A stretch of 64,000 nt of DNA from Candidatus Calescibacterium sp. GTDB taxonomy: Bacteria > Calescibacteriota > Calescibacteriia > Calescibacteriales > Calescibacteriaceae. Positions 1 to 8,196 of the stretch are shown here, one piece after another (position 1 is the stretch's first letter; every line of letters starts with the position of its first letter). The position numbers and the translations under genes are program-made. A model generated the notes under the pieces. The model was not told where the DNA came from, did no database searches, and saw nothing but the letters and a program-made list of their open reading frames with translations. The DNA lies in contig JANXBU010000005.1 in assembly GCA_025060505.1 (NCBI GenBank), forward strand, positions 62,001 to 126,000. The letters run 5' to 3'.

Positions 1-194
1 AGTTTCTCCATTGTATGAAATTTTGAATATTCTCTCCATATTCTTTGAGAATTCCGAAGAAATTTGAAGAACAGGTTGAGCTCTCCTTAACCTAACAGAT
101 GAAACTGACTTCATTGCTCTTGTAACTTTCCTCAGATTCTGTATGGCTCTTATTCGCTTTCTCAAAAATTTTATACCACCCTTTACTGCCATAG
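1..194 (-). CDS. atpG: ATP synthase F1 gamma subunit, N-terminal part (runs off left edge)
   Basis: The first 64 codons are read from the minus strand and the rest lies outside the window. The reading MAVKGG, then RKRIRAIQNLRKVTRAMKSV, then VRLRRAQ, is the N-terminal helix of the F1 gamma subunit, the central rotor shaft that turns inside the alpha3beta3 ring; the pattern of KxxxAMKxVxxxxLRRAQ is characteristic of the family. I chose the ATG at 194 because it gives the usual short N-terminus. No Shine-Dalgarno sequence is visible before it. The gene is divergent from the lipoprotein gene at 269, with only about 74 bases between, so their promoters must share that gap. Identity is confident; the gene is incomplete only because of the window edge. 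Confidence 0.9.
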
Positions 195-268
195 CTGTTA
201 TGATAACAAAGATACAAAGAGGTTAAAAAAAATCTGAAAAGATTAAACAATTGCTAAATTATATTTTT

Positions 269-2827
269 ATGAAATTTTTATTCGCTTTGAAATTTTTATC
301 TGTTTCCCTTGTGAATCTCCTTATTCTCTTTGGAATCTCATTGCTTCTTTCAAATTGTGGAAGAAAAACCAATCAAAAAACATTACAAAACAAATTATAT
401 GGGGTAATCTCTTTTGAAGGCTCCCCGGTAAGCTCAGCTTATATTACAAACCTATCAAAAAAGCTAAGAGAAAAATCTGATACACAAGGTAGATTTTCAA
501 TCATAGCAGACAAAGGTGACAAAATACTTTTTGAATCGGATGACAAATCTCTTCTGATTGAAGTCGGAGAGCAAAAATATGTTGAGATAAACTTAAAGCC
601 AAATATGAAAAAGATATTTCACTTGAAAAATTTTGAATCATATCTTTTTGAAGGCGAAATACTTGTAGTTATACCTTCAACAAAGTTCATCTCTCCTGTC
701 CTGTCAGATGGCAGAGTTATTTTTTTATACCCAGATGGAGTAACCGAAGCTGTAATATTCACAAGAAAAAGCTACTCCACAATAAATATACTGAAAATAG
801 AAGATTTTTCATTCTTAGATATCAATGAATTAGAATTTCATAGCATTCCGGAAAGCATAACTTTTGTAAATGCCTCAGATAAAGAAGCAAGATTGTTCAT
901 GTATTCAGAATTCATCACAAAAGTCTCTTCTGGAGATGCAATACAAATCAAACCTGGTATATATAGCATATCATTTGGAGAAAATGTTATAGAGAATGAA
1001 TTTTTAATCAACAATTTTGTTTTAAACGGAGGAATGCTCAAAAAAGACGAACCAGAATTGCTTGTTGAAGGTTCAGCAAAAACCAAAAATGGAGAAGGAG
1101 ATATACTTATATGGGTTGAGGGAACAGGTATTATTTCAAAATCAACACCAAATTTCTCCATCAAAATTCCAACTTACTCAAAGAGAATTCATTTCTCAAA
1201 ATTCGGCTGGTATCCATATTCGGCTGAACTTATGAAATCCGGATCAATACCTTCAGATCTAGGAGATGTAGAACTTCCACCACAAGCATATATTTCCGGA
1301 TCGGTCTCTACATTCGGATCAAAACCAGAAAAAATTCAAATAGATATCATATCAAAAAAAGATAAAAGCAACATATCATCATTTGTTATCAGGAGCACAG
1401 ATTTCTCAATCATAGCTCCACAGGGAGAAGAATTCCTCCTAAACGTCTCTTCAGCTGGATACATACCGAAAATTCTTGAAATTTATTTACCGTTACATTA
1501 TCTTGACGTTGGAACGATTTACTTGTGTTCAGCAGAAGATGAAAGATGCTCCATTGAAGAAGGTAAAAGATTTCTGAAATACGGAATGTATAGAAAAGCA
1601 AGAGATGCGTTTTCATATTCAAAATCTATACCGGGGAAAATTGGTCTGTTCTTATCAGACATTGGAATATTACTTTCTGAAGAAAACTTCTTTGAGCTCT
1701 CAGAAAGATCAAAGAGAAAATCCTTTGAGCTTTCAGATATATACTCAGAAGCCGAAGAGCTCTCCAAAATTCAAGTATCTGAACCTCTCTGCGTTGACGA
1801 TTTCATAATTAACTTGCCTTTCCTGGGAGTTTTGGTAGGATTTTCCGGCAATTTGTACGGATGTGTTGGACAGAAATCTTTTGAGTTTTTCAGATCAATA
1901 TATCATATCATAAAGTTCATAAGAAATTATGTTTATTCACATAAATTGTTCGAAGACCCACCTAACCCCATACTATCAATAGAACCAGAAAAAATATTTG
2001 AACTAACAAGGAAACTTATATCAGATGAAAAATTACTGACTTTCTCAGAGTACGACCCAGATAAGAATATCGAAAACCTGAAACAATTTTTTTCTCTTGA
2101 TATAAGATCTCTACAAGACTGTAATAATACAAACGAAATGTTATGCAACTACAACGGCTTTATGACACTAAGGCTTAAAGCTGGTTATATACCAATCGTT
2201 AGAGATGACGCAGATCTTTCAGTATTCACAAAATCTCTGAACGGAGATTACGAACTTTCAATCTCAGATATAGCTCAAATTATCCCAATAGGATATATGC
2301 TTTTACCGGATTTCATGAGAATCAATCTCAAAAAATTACTTTCAAATCCTTTGAGGAAATTTCTTCCATCAATACTTGATAAAGGTTCCGGCAAAGTTTT
2401 AGGTATGGAAATAGAAATTCCTTCTGGATTCAGAGGAATAATGAGTTCAGGATTCATAAATGACATTTTTGTTATCGGAGATTCAAAACATTTCAGAGTT
2501 CTTGGTAAATATTTGATCTCAGAAGATAGTATATTTCCAAATTCGTCCACCACATACTTTGATGATCCTTTGAAAGAAGATATAATAATATACTTTTATT
2601 TTGATGATCCAGATTTCAATGAATCAATAAAGCTGTCTCCTTGTAAGATTGCCTTGAACGAACTAATATACAAAAGATATAGCTGTCCCGACCCAAACTT
2701 TAAGTATCCAGATAATCAGATGCTCAATGATGTTTTAGCCTCTATTCAGAAAACAACCGGAATTTTAAAATTGCTCTTCGGAAGCCAAGCTCTAAACATA
2801 TTCAATACTTTATTTAGAAGTATGTGA
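269..2827 (+). CDS. Large secreted lipoprotein with carboxypeptidase-regulatory-like domains
   Basis: Not recognised as a named protein. An in-frame TTG lies at 251, but the ATG at 269 is preferred because it gives a clean lipoprotein signal: MKFLFALKFL, a hydrophobic stretch, then the lipobox LLLSNC, so it is probably anchored in a membrane by a lipidated Cys. Just after it, the segment starting GVISFEGSPV resembles the beta-sandwich CarboxypepD_reg fold (SxTDTQGRFS-like turn). A second such segment begins near AYISGSVSTFGSKP in the middle. The C-terminal half (roughly residues 440-850) is of mixed helical and strand character, with several Cys but no motif I know. It stands alone, divergent from atpG. 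Function unknown; a surface or periplasmic role is inferred from the signal only. Confidence 0.75.
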   Translation: MKFLFALKFLSVSLVNLLILFGISLLLSNCGRKTNQKTLQNKLYGVISFEGSPVSSAYITNLSKKLREKSDTQGRFSIIADKGDKILFESDDKSLLIEVGEQKYVEINLKPNMKKIFHLKNFESYLFEGEILVVIPSTKFISPVLSDGRVIFLYPDGVTEAVIFTRKSYSTINILKIEDFSFLDINELEFHSIPESITFVNASDKEARLFMYSEFITKVSSGDAIQIKPGIYSISFGENVIENEFLINNFVLNGGMLKKDEPELLVEGSAKTKNGEGDILIWVEGTGIISKSTPNFSIKIPTYSKRIHFSKFGWYPYSAELMKSGSIPSDLGDVELPPQAYISGSVSTFGSKPEKIQIDIISKKDKSNISSFVIRSTDFSIIAPQGEEFLLNVSSAGYIPKILEIYLPLHYLDVGTIYLCSAEDERCSIEEGKRFLKYGMYRKARDAFSYSKSIPGKIGLFLSDIGILLSEENFFELSERSKRKSFELSDIYSEAEELSKIQVSEPLCVDDFIINLPFLGVLVGFSGNLYGCVGQKSFEFFRSIYHIIKFIRNYVYSHKLFEDPPNPILSIEPEKIFELTRKLISDEKLLTFSEYDPDKNIENLKQFFSLDIRSLQDCNNTNEMLCNYNGFMTLRLKAGYIPIVRDDADLSVFTKSLNGDYELSISDIAQIIPIGYMLLPDFMRINLKKLLSNPLRKFLPSILDKGSGKVLGMEIEIPSGFRGIMSSGFINDIFVIGDSKHFRVLGKYLISEDSIFPNSSTTYFDDPLKEDIIIYFYFDDPDFNESIKLSPCKIALNELIYKRYSCPDPNFKYPDNQMLNDVLASIQKTTGILKLLFGSQALNIFNTLFRSM

Positions 2828-2998
2828 GAAATTTTAACGAATTACTGCCCTATGATTCGCTTTTAGAGATTTTCAAAATTTTTACTCTTCAAAGCTCATA
2901 TCCACGAAAAAATTAGGCTCGTAGAACAACAAATAACATAATACATTGTACCAAACAAACATAATAATAAACATAAGACAGCAAAATTCATTACGAGA

Positions 2999-4096
2999 TC
3001 ACTCATAAGTAGAAAATCTTATAAGGAATTTGATTTCAACGGGAGGAGGAGGAAATGGAGCGGAATCTTGAACTATCTTCAAAACAAATGAATCAAAACT
3101 CTGGTTGCCTGAAGACGTTTCTAATCTTACCTCCTCTAATTTACCATCTTTGAGAATACTCACATATACAACACAAGCCAATCTCAAATTTTTAAAAAAT
3201 GGAGGTATTTCGTAGTGGTTTTTGACCATACTGCTTACAATTTCTATATAAGCTAATTTTATCTGCTCCTGAGCATCGGAATCTCCATTACCAGCGGAAA
3301 CTCCGCCAACCTGTTCCCCTTCACCGTTTCCATCGCCTTTTCCAGAATAAGAACTATATAGTTCCTTTATTCTTTTATCTATTTCATCTGGAGAAATAGA
3401 TTGAGTTTTTCCTCTCGGAGAAACTTCGACCAATTCTCTTCTTCCGGACCCTTTAATCTCTGCCCTTCTATTTTTCTGCTTTGTATCAACCTTCCGGGAT
3501 TGAGACAAAAATTTGTTACTTTGATTTGATTTACCTTTTGTATCAACGGATTCTTTCTTAACCAAAGTCTTTCTACTTTCAGTTTTTTCCTTCTTTGTAA
3601 TTGTCTTAGTGTTTTGTTTCCTATTTTGGCTTGCACTTCTTGACTTATTTGTATCGATTCTGTTCTTGGATTGCTCCTTGATTTTTTGAGATTTACTTAA
3701 CTCTCTCTGATCTACTTTTTCTTGCTTCTTTTTCGGTTCCTCTCTCGATTCTATTTTCTGTGTTAAATTGTCATTTTTCGTATCTTGTTCAGTAGATCCT
3801 TTATCTTTCTTAGATCCTTTTGTATCAGATCTTCTCGTATCTCCTCCGGCTGTTTGTTCCAGATTTTTTTGAGTTTCTGAAAATCCTGTGCCTTGACCTT
3901 CAGATTTCTGTGGAATAGAACCTTGAGACTGACCGCCTAATTGCTTACCTCTTGAAACCTGATTTACTGAAACCCAAGTTATTTTTTTACTTTGAGTCTT
4001 TGGTACATTATCTTGAAAAACCAGTATAACTATTCCAAGATGAATGAGAACAGATATAGCAAGAGCATATACAATCCCCCTTTTGTTATCTCTCAT
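2999..4096 (-). CDS. TonB/TolA-like energy-transducing protein
   Basis: About 365 residues. The ATG at 4096 is preferred over a TTG one codon upstream. The layout is that of TonB or TolA: a short cytoplasmic N-terminus, one membrane helix near residues 10-28 (IVYALAISVLIHLGIVILVF), a long K/E/Q/S/T-rich periplasmic linker to about residue 270, and a C-terminal domain of about 90 residues with KNHYEIPPFF, VVYVSILKDGKLEEVRLE and a final PPPPVEIKFLIRFS strand, as in TonB C-terminal domains. Such proteins carry proton-motive-force energy to outer-membrane partners. The linker is a basic/acidic repeat, not the Pro-rich type of enteric TonB. No ExbB or ExbD partner is in the window. TonB versus TolA cannot be decided here. 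Confidence 0.75.
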   Translation of the reverse strand: MRDNKRGIVYALAISVLIHLGIVILVFQDNVPKTQSKKITWVSVNQVSRGKQLGGQSQGSIPQKSEGQGTGFSETQKNLEQTAGGDTRRSDTKGSKKDKGSTEQDTKNDNLTQKIESREEPKKKQEKVDQRELSKSQKIKEQSKNRIDTNKSRSASQNRKQNTKTITKKEKTESRKTLVKKESVDTKGKSNQSNKFLSQSRKVDTKQKNRRAEIKGSGRRELVEVSPRGKTQSISPDEIDKRIKELYSSYSGKGDGNGEGEQVGGVSAGNGDSDAQEQIKLAYIEIVSSMVKNHYEIPPFFKNLRLACVVYVSILKDGKLEEVRLETSSGNQSFDSFVLKIVQDSAPFPPPPVEIKFLIRFSTYE

Positions 4097-4600
4097 CAAT
4101 CTTTAATTTTAGTTATATCAAAATTATAGAGCGATATTTATCGATCTTTTGAGTATCTTAACCGAACAAATATAGAAACTATTCAACATATATCTTTTGC
4201 GATAATTCATAAGAATATTTCTCAAAATCAAAACAACTCTTCGGGATAAAAACGTGTAAAATACAAAATAAGCACCTCATTAAGAGAGTCTGCAAAAGCA
4301 CTTGATTGAAAAATTTTGTTTCAGGCTACCATGGATGGAATAAATGGACAATTCAGGGAGTTTTCGTAAGTTTGCGTCGATTCTACCGGCCAAATTTCTT
4401 AGCAAATCACAAAAGATGTAAGATGTAAAGAACACTTATCATATCAGAACATATATGAATAATGAAAGACAGATAATATGCGCTGGGAATATGGAGAGTA
4501 TTTACTAATAGCTTGTATGTAGCTAAGACTTTTAAATAATGCTAACAGTCTAAAGCAATTCTCAAAACAAAATAAACAATTTTCAAAACAAAACCGAAAG
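4097..4600. other. Intergenic region without a recognisable gene
   Basis: About 500 bases between the TonB-like gene start and the 3' end of the GYD gene. No convincing coding frame, tRNA or hairpin-plus-T-run terminator was seen. At 4559-4592 there is an imperfect 21-base tandem repeat built around CAAAACAAAA, directly downstream of the GYD gene on its own strand. The only open frame here (4444-4635, minus) is this low-complexity sequence read as FCFENC repeats and overlaps the GYD gene end, so it was not called. Confidence 0.5.
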
Positions 4601-4891
4601 TTATTTTGACATAAGCTTGATGAATTCTTCTGCATCTAATGCAGGCATTGTCATAGTTTCAACAGTTCCTCTTGAACCGAGTTCCACAGCCATCTTTACA
4701 ACAGAATTGTTATCTGGAGCTTCGACTATATTCACAAAGTCATAAGGTCCCATAACTAAAAACTGTTGCAAAACCTTTACTCCATACTTGTTTGCTATCT
4801 CTTCGTTTACTTCCTTTATTCTTCTTGGATTTTCCTTCAAAGTTTCAAGTCCCTCTGATGTGATCTTTGAAAGTATTATATACTTTGGCAT
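4601..4891 (-). CDS. GYD domain protein
   Basis: A 96-residue protein matching the small GYD family in length and pattern: MPKYIILSKIT at the start, VKVLQQFLVMGPYDFVNIVEAPD in the middle (family GxYD), and a TMPALDAEEFIKLM end. The family has a ferredoxin-like alpha/beta fold and no settled function. The start is firm: GGGAGGT lies 8 bases before the ATG. It is transcribed alone, about 220 bases downstream of bioD on the same strand. No catalytic residues can be assigned. Confidence 0.85.
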   Translation of the reverse strand: MPKYIILSKITSEGLETLKENPRRIKEVNEEIANKYGVKVLQQFLVMGPYDFVNIVEAPDNNSVVKMAVELGSRGTVETMTMPALDAEEFIKLMSK

Positions 4892-5111
4892 TTCATTATA
4901 CCTCCCGAAAGTAATTTAGCATTTATTCACAAATTGAAATAATATCTGAATAAATATTGTATAATATTCAACAAATCAATAAATTCAGATTAGCCAACAG
5001 AACAAATACCAAATTGAACAAAAGGTCAGTACAACAAAATAGTTCAAGGTTTTTAGCCTATAGGCAAAGAAAAGATAATAAAAAACATTTTTTCGAGACA
5101 GAAAATATGAT

Positions 5112-5774
5112 TCACCTGTTTTGAAAGATTCTTTTTATTAGCTTTTTTGTAATTTTATCAGATAAAATCTCTTCTCCACTATTTATCTCTCCGAGATATA
5201 ACTTTCCTAAAAGCCTTCTGAGGGCTTGACTATTTGTTTGTTCTGCGATATTCTCTGGTTCCCTTATGAAGTTCAAGATAAAACCTTTGATTTGTATTCC
5301 TTTTTTTCTGGCCGCCTCAATTGTCAATAGCGAATGATTTATCACACCAAGATAAGAAGAAGCAATCACAACAATTGGTATTTTCAGGTCTGAAATTAGA
5401 TCTCTATATAAATATTTCTCTGTCAGAGGAACTAAGATACCACCTGCACCTTCAATAACAATAAGATCAATATCTTTTCTTTCTCTCATTTTTCGCACAG
5501 CTTCTTTGATCTTGTGTATATTAATTTTTCTTCTCTCCATTTTTGCTGCCAGATGAGGCGAAAGAGGATTTTTGAAGTGATATATAGGTTGATGTGAGTA
5601 GCTCGCAACACCAGAGCAAATGGTATAATCCTCAGGTTGATCTCCACCGGTTTCCACAGGTTTGAAATACAGAGTTTTCATACCCATCTGACCTAACTTC
5701 TTCAGAAAGAGATAGGAGAAATAGGTTTTACCTACCCCGGTGGAAACCCCCGTTACAAAAACAGATTTTGTCAT
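5112..5774 (-). CDS. bioD: Dethiobiotin synthetase
   Basis: BioD makes the ureido ring of dethiobiotin from 7,8-diaminopelargonic acid, CO2 and ATP in the cytoplasm. The 220-residue length is usual. Visible motifs are the P-loop GVSTGVGKT at residues 9-17, the substrate-side Lys38 in YFKPVETGG, and IVIEGAGGILVPL near the middle. It follows rpmB by 10 bases on the same strand and is probably cotranscribed with it and the upstream GGDEF gene. The other biotin genes (bioA, bioF, bioB) are not in the window; a biotin carrier protein is encoded at 54928. No clear Shine-Dalgarno sequence precedes the ATG, which suits translation coupled to rpmB. Confidence 0.93.
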   Translation of the reverse strand: MTKSVFVTGVSTGVGKTYFSYLFLKKLGQMGMKTLYFKPVETGGDQPEDYTICSGVASYSHQPIYHFKNPLSPHLAAKMERRKINIHKIKEAVRKMRERKDIDLIVIEGAGGILVPLTEKYLYRDLISDLKIPIVVIASSYLGVINHSLLTIEAARKKGIQIKGFILNFIREPENIAEQTNSQALRRLLGKLYLGEINSGEEILSDKITKKLIKRIFQNR

Positions 5775-5784
5775 TATGTTTGAA

Positions 5785-5985
5785 CTAAACAGATTTCTGG
5801 AGAATGGATATATGCTTACCCATTTTTATACATGAGGTACAAACTTTTATTCTTTTTTCCTTTCCATCCGTAAAAACTTTTATACGCCTTATATTAGCTT
5901 TGAATTTTCTTGAAGTTCTGTTATTAGCATGAGAGACATTGTTTCCAAAAGCTGTTGTTTTACCACATATAAGACACCTGGCCAT
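5785..5985 (-). CDS. rpmB: 50S ribosomal protein L28
   Basis: A 66-residue basic protein beginning MARCLICGKTTAFGNNVSHA, the standard L28 start, followed by NRTSRKFKANIRRIKV. It has two CxxC pairs, CLIC near the N-terminus and CTSC near the C-terminus, so it is the zinc-binding form of L28. An ATG two codons upstream (5991) also exists, but the family begins at MARC. It sits 15 bases after the GGDEF regulator gene and 10 bases before bioD on the same strand, an unusual mixed operon. Confidence 0.95.
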   Translation of the reverse strand: MARCLICGKTTAFGNNVSHANNRTSRKFKANIRRIKVFTDGKEKRIKVCTSCIKMGKHISILQKSV

Positions 5986-6000
5986 AATCAAAATTTATAA

Positions 6001-7086
6001 TTACAAAAATATCTCAATTCTGCATTTTCCATTTCTTTTAGCTTCGTATAAAGCATTATCTGCTACCCTAAATATCTCGTCAGAAATTTTTACAACATTT
6101 GAAGGAAAGAAAGTTCCACCAGCAGAAAAGGTTATATCCAAACGTTTCAACTCACCGCAATGGTCAATAGTTATTGGATTCTCCTGAAGATCCTTTTTCA
6201 AACGATCATAAAAAGATATTATACCTTCCTTTCTTGTTTCAGGTAGTATCAGCACAAACTCATCTCCACCGTATCTGACGCTGTAATCGTAAGGTCTTTT
6301 AAGATTAAAGATTCTTCTTGAAAGCTCAACTAAAACTTTATCACCAGCTGGATGGCCATATGTATCATTTATTTTCTTGAAATCATCAATATCTAAAATC
6401 ATAACAGCAAGGGTAGTTCCTTTTCTCAAAGCTCTGGCAATCTCCATATCAAGAATATCCTTCATATACCTTCTGTTGAATGCTCCAGTTAGGGGATCAA
6501 TTATAGAAGTTTTGTAAAGATTTTCTCCGGTTTTTATAAGCCTTTCAAGAGATCTTTTAAGAACAGTATGTATTCTTATACGAGCTACAAGTTCTCTCTC
6601 GAACTCCTCCTGTGTTATCTCCCTGGTGGGTTTGAGAACAAAATCTTTAGCTCCGGCCTCAAGAGCTTCTATCTTTGATCTAGGTGCCGTTCCGGTAATT
6701 GCTATTATTGGGATTATACTTATACGGAAAAAATTCGCTATATCACCGCTCATCTTGTAGTCCTTTTCCATATCCTTTACAGTTCTTATGAATTGCAAAC
6801 CATCAAAGTTCTTCATCCTTATATCGCAAACAATCAGATCTAAGTCGTCTAAGTTTTCCTTGAACTTCTTCAAACCAGATATCCCGTCATCGGCTTCAAT
6901 TATATCTTGGGAATCGAACAAATCATATTTTTCTATTGTATTCCTTATACTTATCCTTGTAAAAGTAGAATCATCTATTATCAAAATTTTCCTACCGGGA
7001 ACCTTTATTCTATCTTCGAGTTCCAAAACAGAACTATAAATACTTATAAGTTTATCTATTTCTATTCTTACGTTATCATCCAACAT
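6001..7086 (-). CDS. Response regulator with GGDEF domain (diguanylate cyclase, PleD-like)
   Basis: Predicted to make cyclic di-GMP from GTP when phosphorylated. An N-terminal extension of about 30 residues is followed by a receiver domain with acid pocket Asp38-Asp39, phospho-acceptor Asp88 in VCDIRMKN and the Lys of DFVLKPT. The C-terminal domain has the intact catalytic signature GGDEF at residues 273-277 and an RPYD just upstream, which fits the RxxD product-inhibition site. The start at 7086 is supported by AAGAGGTG 7 bases upstream. It heads an operon with rpmB and bioD. The PilZ protein at 60695 is a possible receiver of its signal. The sensor kinase is not in the window. Confidence 0.92.
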   Translation of the reverse strand: MLDDNVRIEIDKLISIYSSVLELEDRIKVPGRKILIIDDSTFTRISIRNTIEKYDLFDSQDIIEADDGISGLKKFKENLDDLDLIVCDIRMKNFDGLQFIRTVKDMEKDYKMSGDIANFFRISIIPIIAITGTAPRSKIEALEAGAKDFVLKPTREITQEEFERELVARIRIHTVLKRSLERLIKTGENLYKTSIIDPLTGAFNRRYMKDILDMEIARALRKGTTLAVMILDIDDFKKINDTYGHPAGDKVLVELSRRIFNLKRPYDYSVRYGGDEFVLILPETRKEGIISFYDRLKKDLQENPITIDHCGELKRLDITFSAGGTFFPSNVVKISDEIFRVADNALYEAKRNGKCRIEIFL

Positions 7087-7249
7087 AAGCCAACACCTCT
7101 TAGAAAAGATATTCTGTATCCACTATGCCCCCGTAATTTATATTTTAATCCCAAAAAATAACAGTGTAAAAAATGTTCAAAGTTTCCGCATATTTTGATG
7201 ATATGCGTGTGGAGATTGATATCTGTTATGAGAATTTCTTACAGAGGCT

Positions 7250-8023
7250 TCAAGCAGTTGAGCCACCGTCTATTGTAAAAACTGCACCTGTTATGTAAGA
7301 GCTTTTTTCAGAAGCGAGAAACAGAATCAGATCAGCGACTTCATATGGTTCTCCAACTCTTCCAGCAGGTATTTTTAAAAGTGGGTTCTCTGTAACCGAC
7401 CCTGATTCAAACATATCTACAAGAACCTGAGAAAATCTTGTTCTTATAAGACCGGGAGCAACGGCGTTGACCCTTATTCCAAATCCAGATAGTTCCACAG
7501 CCATTGTCTTGGTTATAGATATAAGAGCTGCTTTTGCAGCAGCGTAAGCGCCGAGCCCCGGTGTTGCCCTGAGCCCAGCTACAGAAGCAACATTTATTAT
7601 TGTTCCCCTTATGCCACTTTGTATCATTCTGTTCGCAACTTCCCGGCTTGCAATAAAGTTCCCAGTCAAACTAACGGAAATTATCTTACTCCAAAGTTCA
7701 TCATCGGTCTGATGGAGCATAGATATAGTAGGGTTCGTTGCAGCATTATTTACAAGTATATCTATCTTTCCGTATCTTTCCCAGCATGTATTAACAAATC
7801 TTTTTATATGATCTGATATACCACTGTGTCCAACCGAATAATCTATCTCATAATTTCCACCAACAGACTCCCTTATCAGTTTCACAGCTCTTGCGAGATT
7901 CTCCTCTTTTCTTGACGTTATGAAAACCTTTGCACCCTCTTGACAGAATCTCTTGGCAGTCTCAAAACCTATTCCTGCAGACGCAGCAGTTATAAGAACA
8001 ACTTTGTCTTTGAATTCTCCCAT
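7250..8023 (-). CDS. Short-chain dehydrogenase/reductase, DHRS4-like
   Basis: A 257-residue NAD(P)-dependent oxidoreductase of the classical SDR family. The cofactor loop reads TAASAGIG, with Ala for the first Gly, as in the DHRS4 carbonyl/retinol reductase group. It also has DILVNNAATNP, a catalytic Ser in NVASVAG, YAAAKAA for the Tyr and Lys, and APGLIRTRFS. The end YITGAVFTIDGGS is standard. Substrate cannot be told; FabG-like ketoacyl reduction is a possible alternative, given acyl-CoA genes elsewhere in the window. It is divergent from serA across 173 bases. Confidence 0.88.
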   Translation of the reverse strand: MGEFKDKVVLITAASAGIGFETAKRFCQEGAKVFITSRKEENLARAVKLIRESVGGNYEIDYSVGHSGISDHIKRFVNTCWERYGKIDILVNNAATNPTISMLHQTDDELWSKIISVSLTGNFIASREVANRMIQSGIRGTIINVASVAGLRATPGLGAYAAAKAALISITKTMAVELSGFGIRVNAVAPGLIRTRFSQVLVDMFESGSVTENPLLKIPAGRVGEPYEVADLILFLASEKSSYITGAVFTIDGGSTA

Positions 8024-8139
8024 CTCTGTATCGACTTATCAATTCAAAATACTTTTCAGCGTTTTTCAAAAATTCAACAGCGAAAAAACAATAATCAGAT
8101 AAAAGATGAAAAAACATCAAAAAGCTCACAAAATACATT

Positions 8140-8152
8140 CAGAATAATTCTG
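8140..8152. promoter_or_regulatory. 13-base inverted repeat in the serA/SDR divergent gap
   Basis: CAGAAT-A-ATTCTG, perfect 6-base arms around one base, 44 bases before the serA start and about 115 bases before the SDR start. A TATAAA lies between it and serA. The size and position suit a dimeric regulator binding site, but no matching copy was noticed elsewhere and AT-rich sequence makes chance palindromes common. Confidence 0.3.
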
Positions 8153-8196
8153 TGAAATTTATCTGCAACTAAATAGTTATAAAGTAGATTTCTGTA

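Noticed and set aside
4444-4635. Short Cys/Phe-rich frame with FCFENC repeats
   Set aside because: It is low-complexity repeat DNA and overlaps the real GYD gene, so it is probably not coding.
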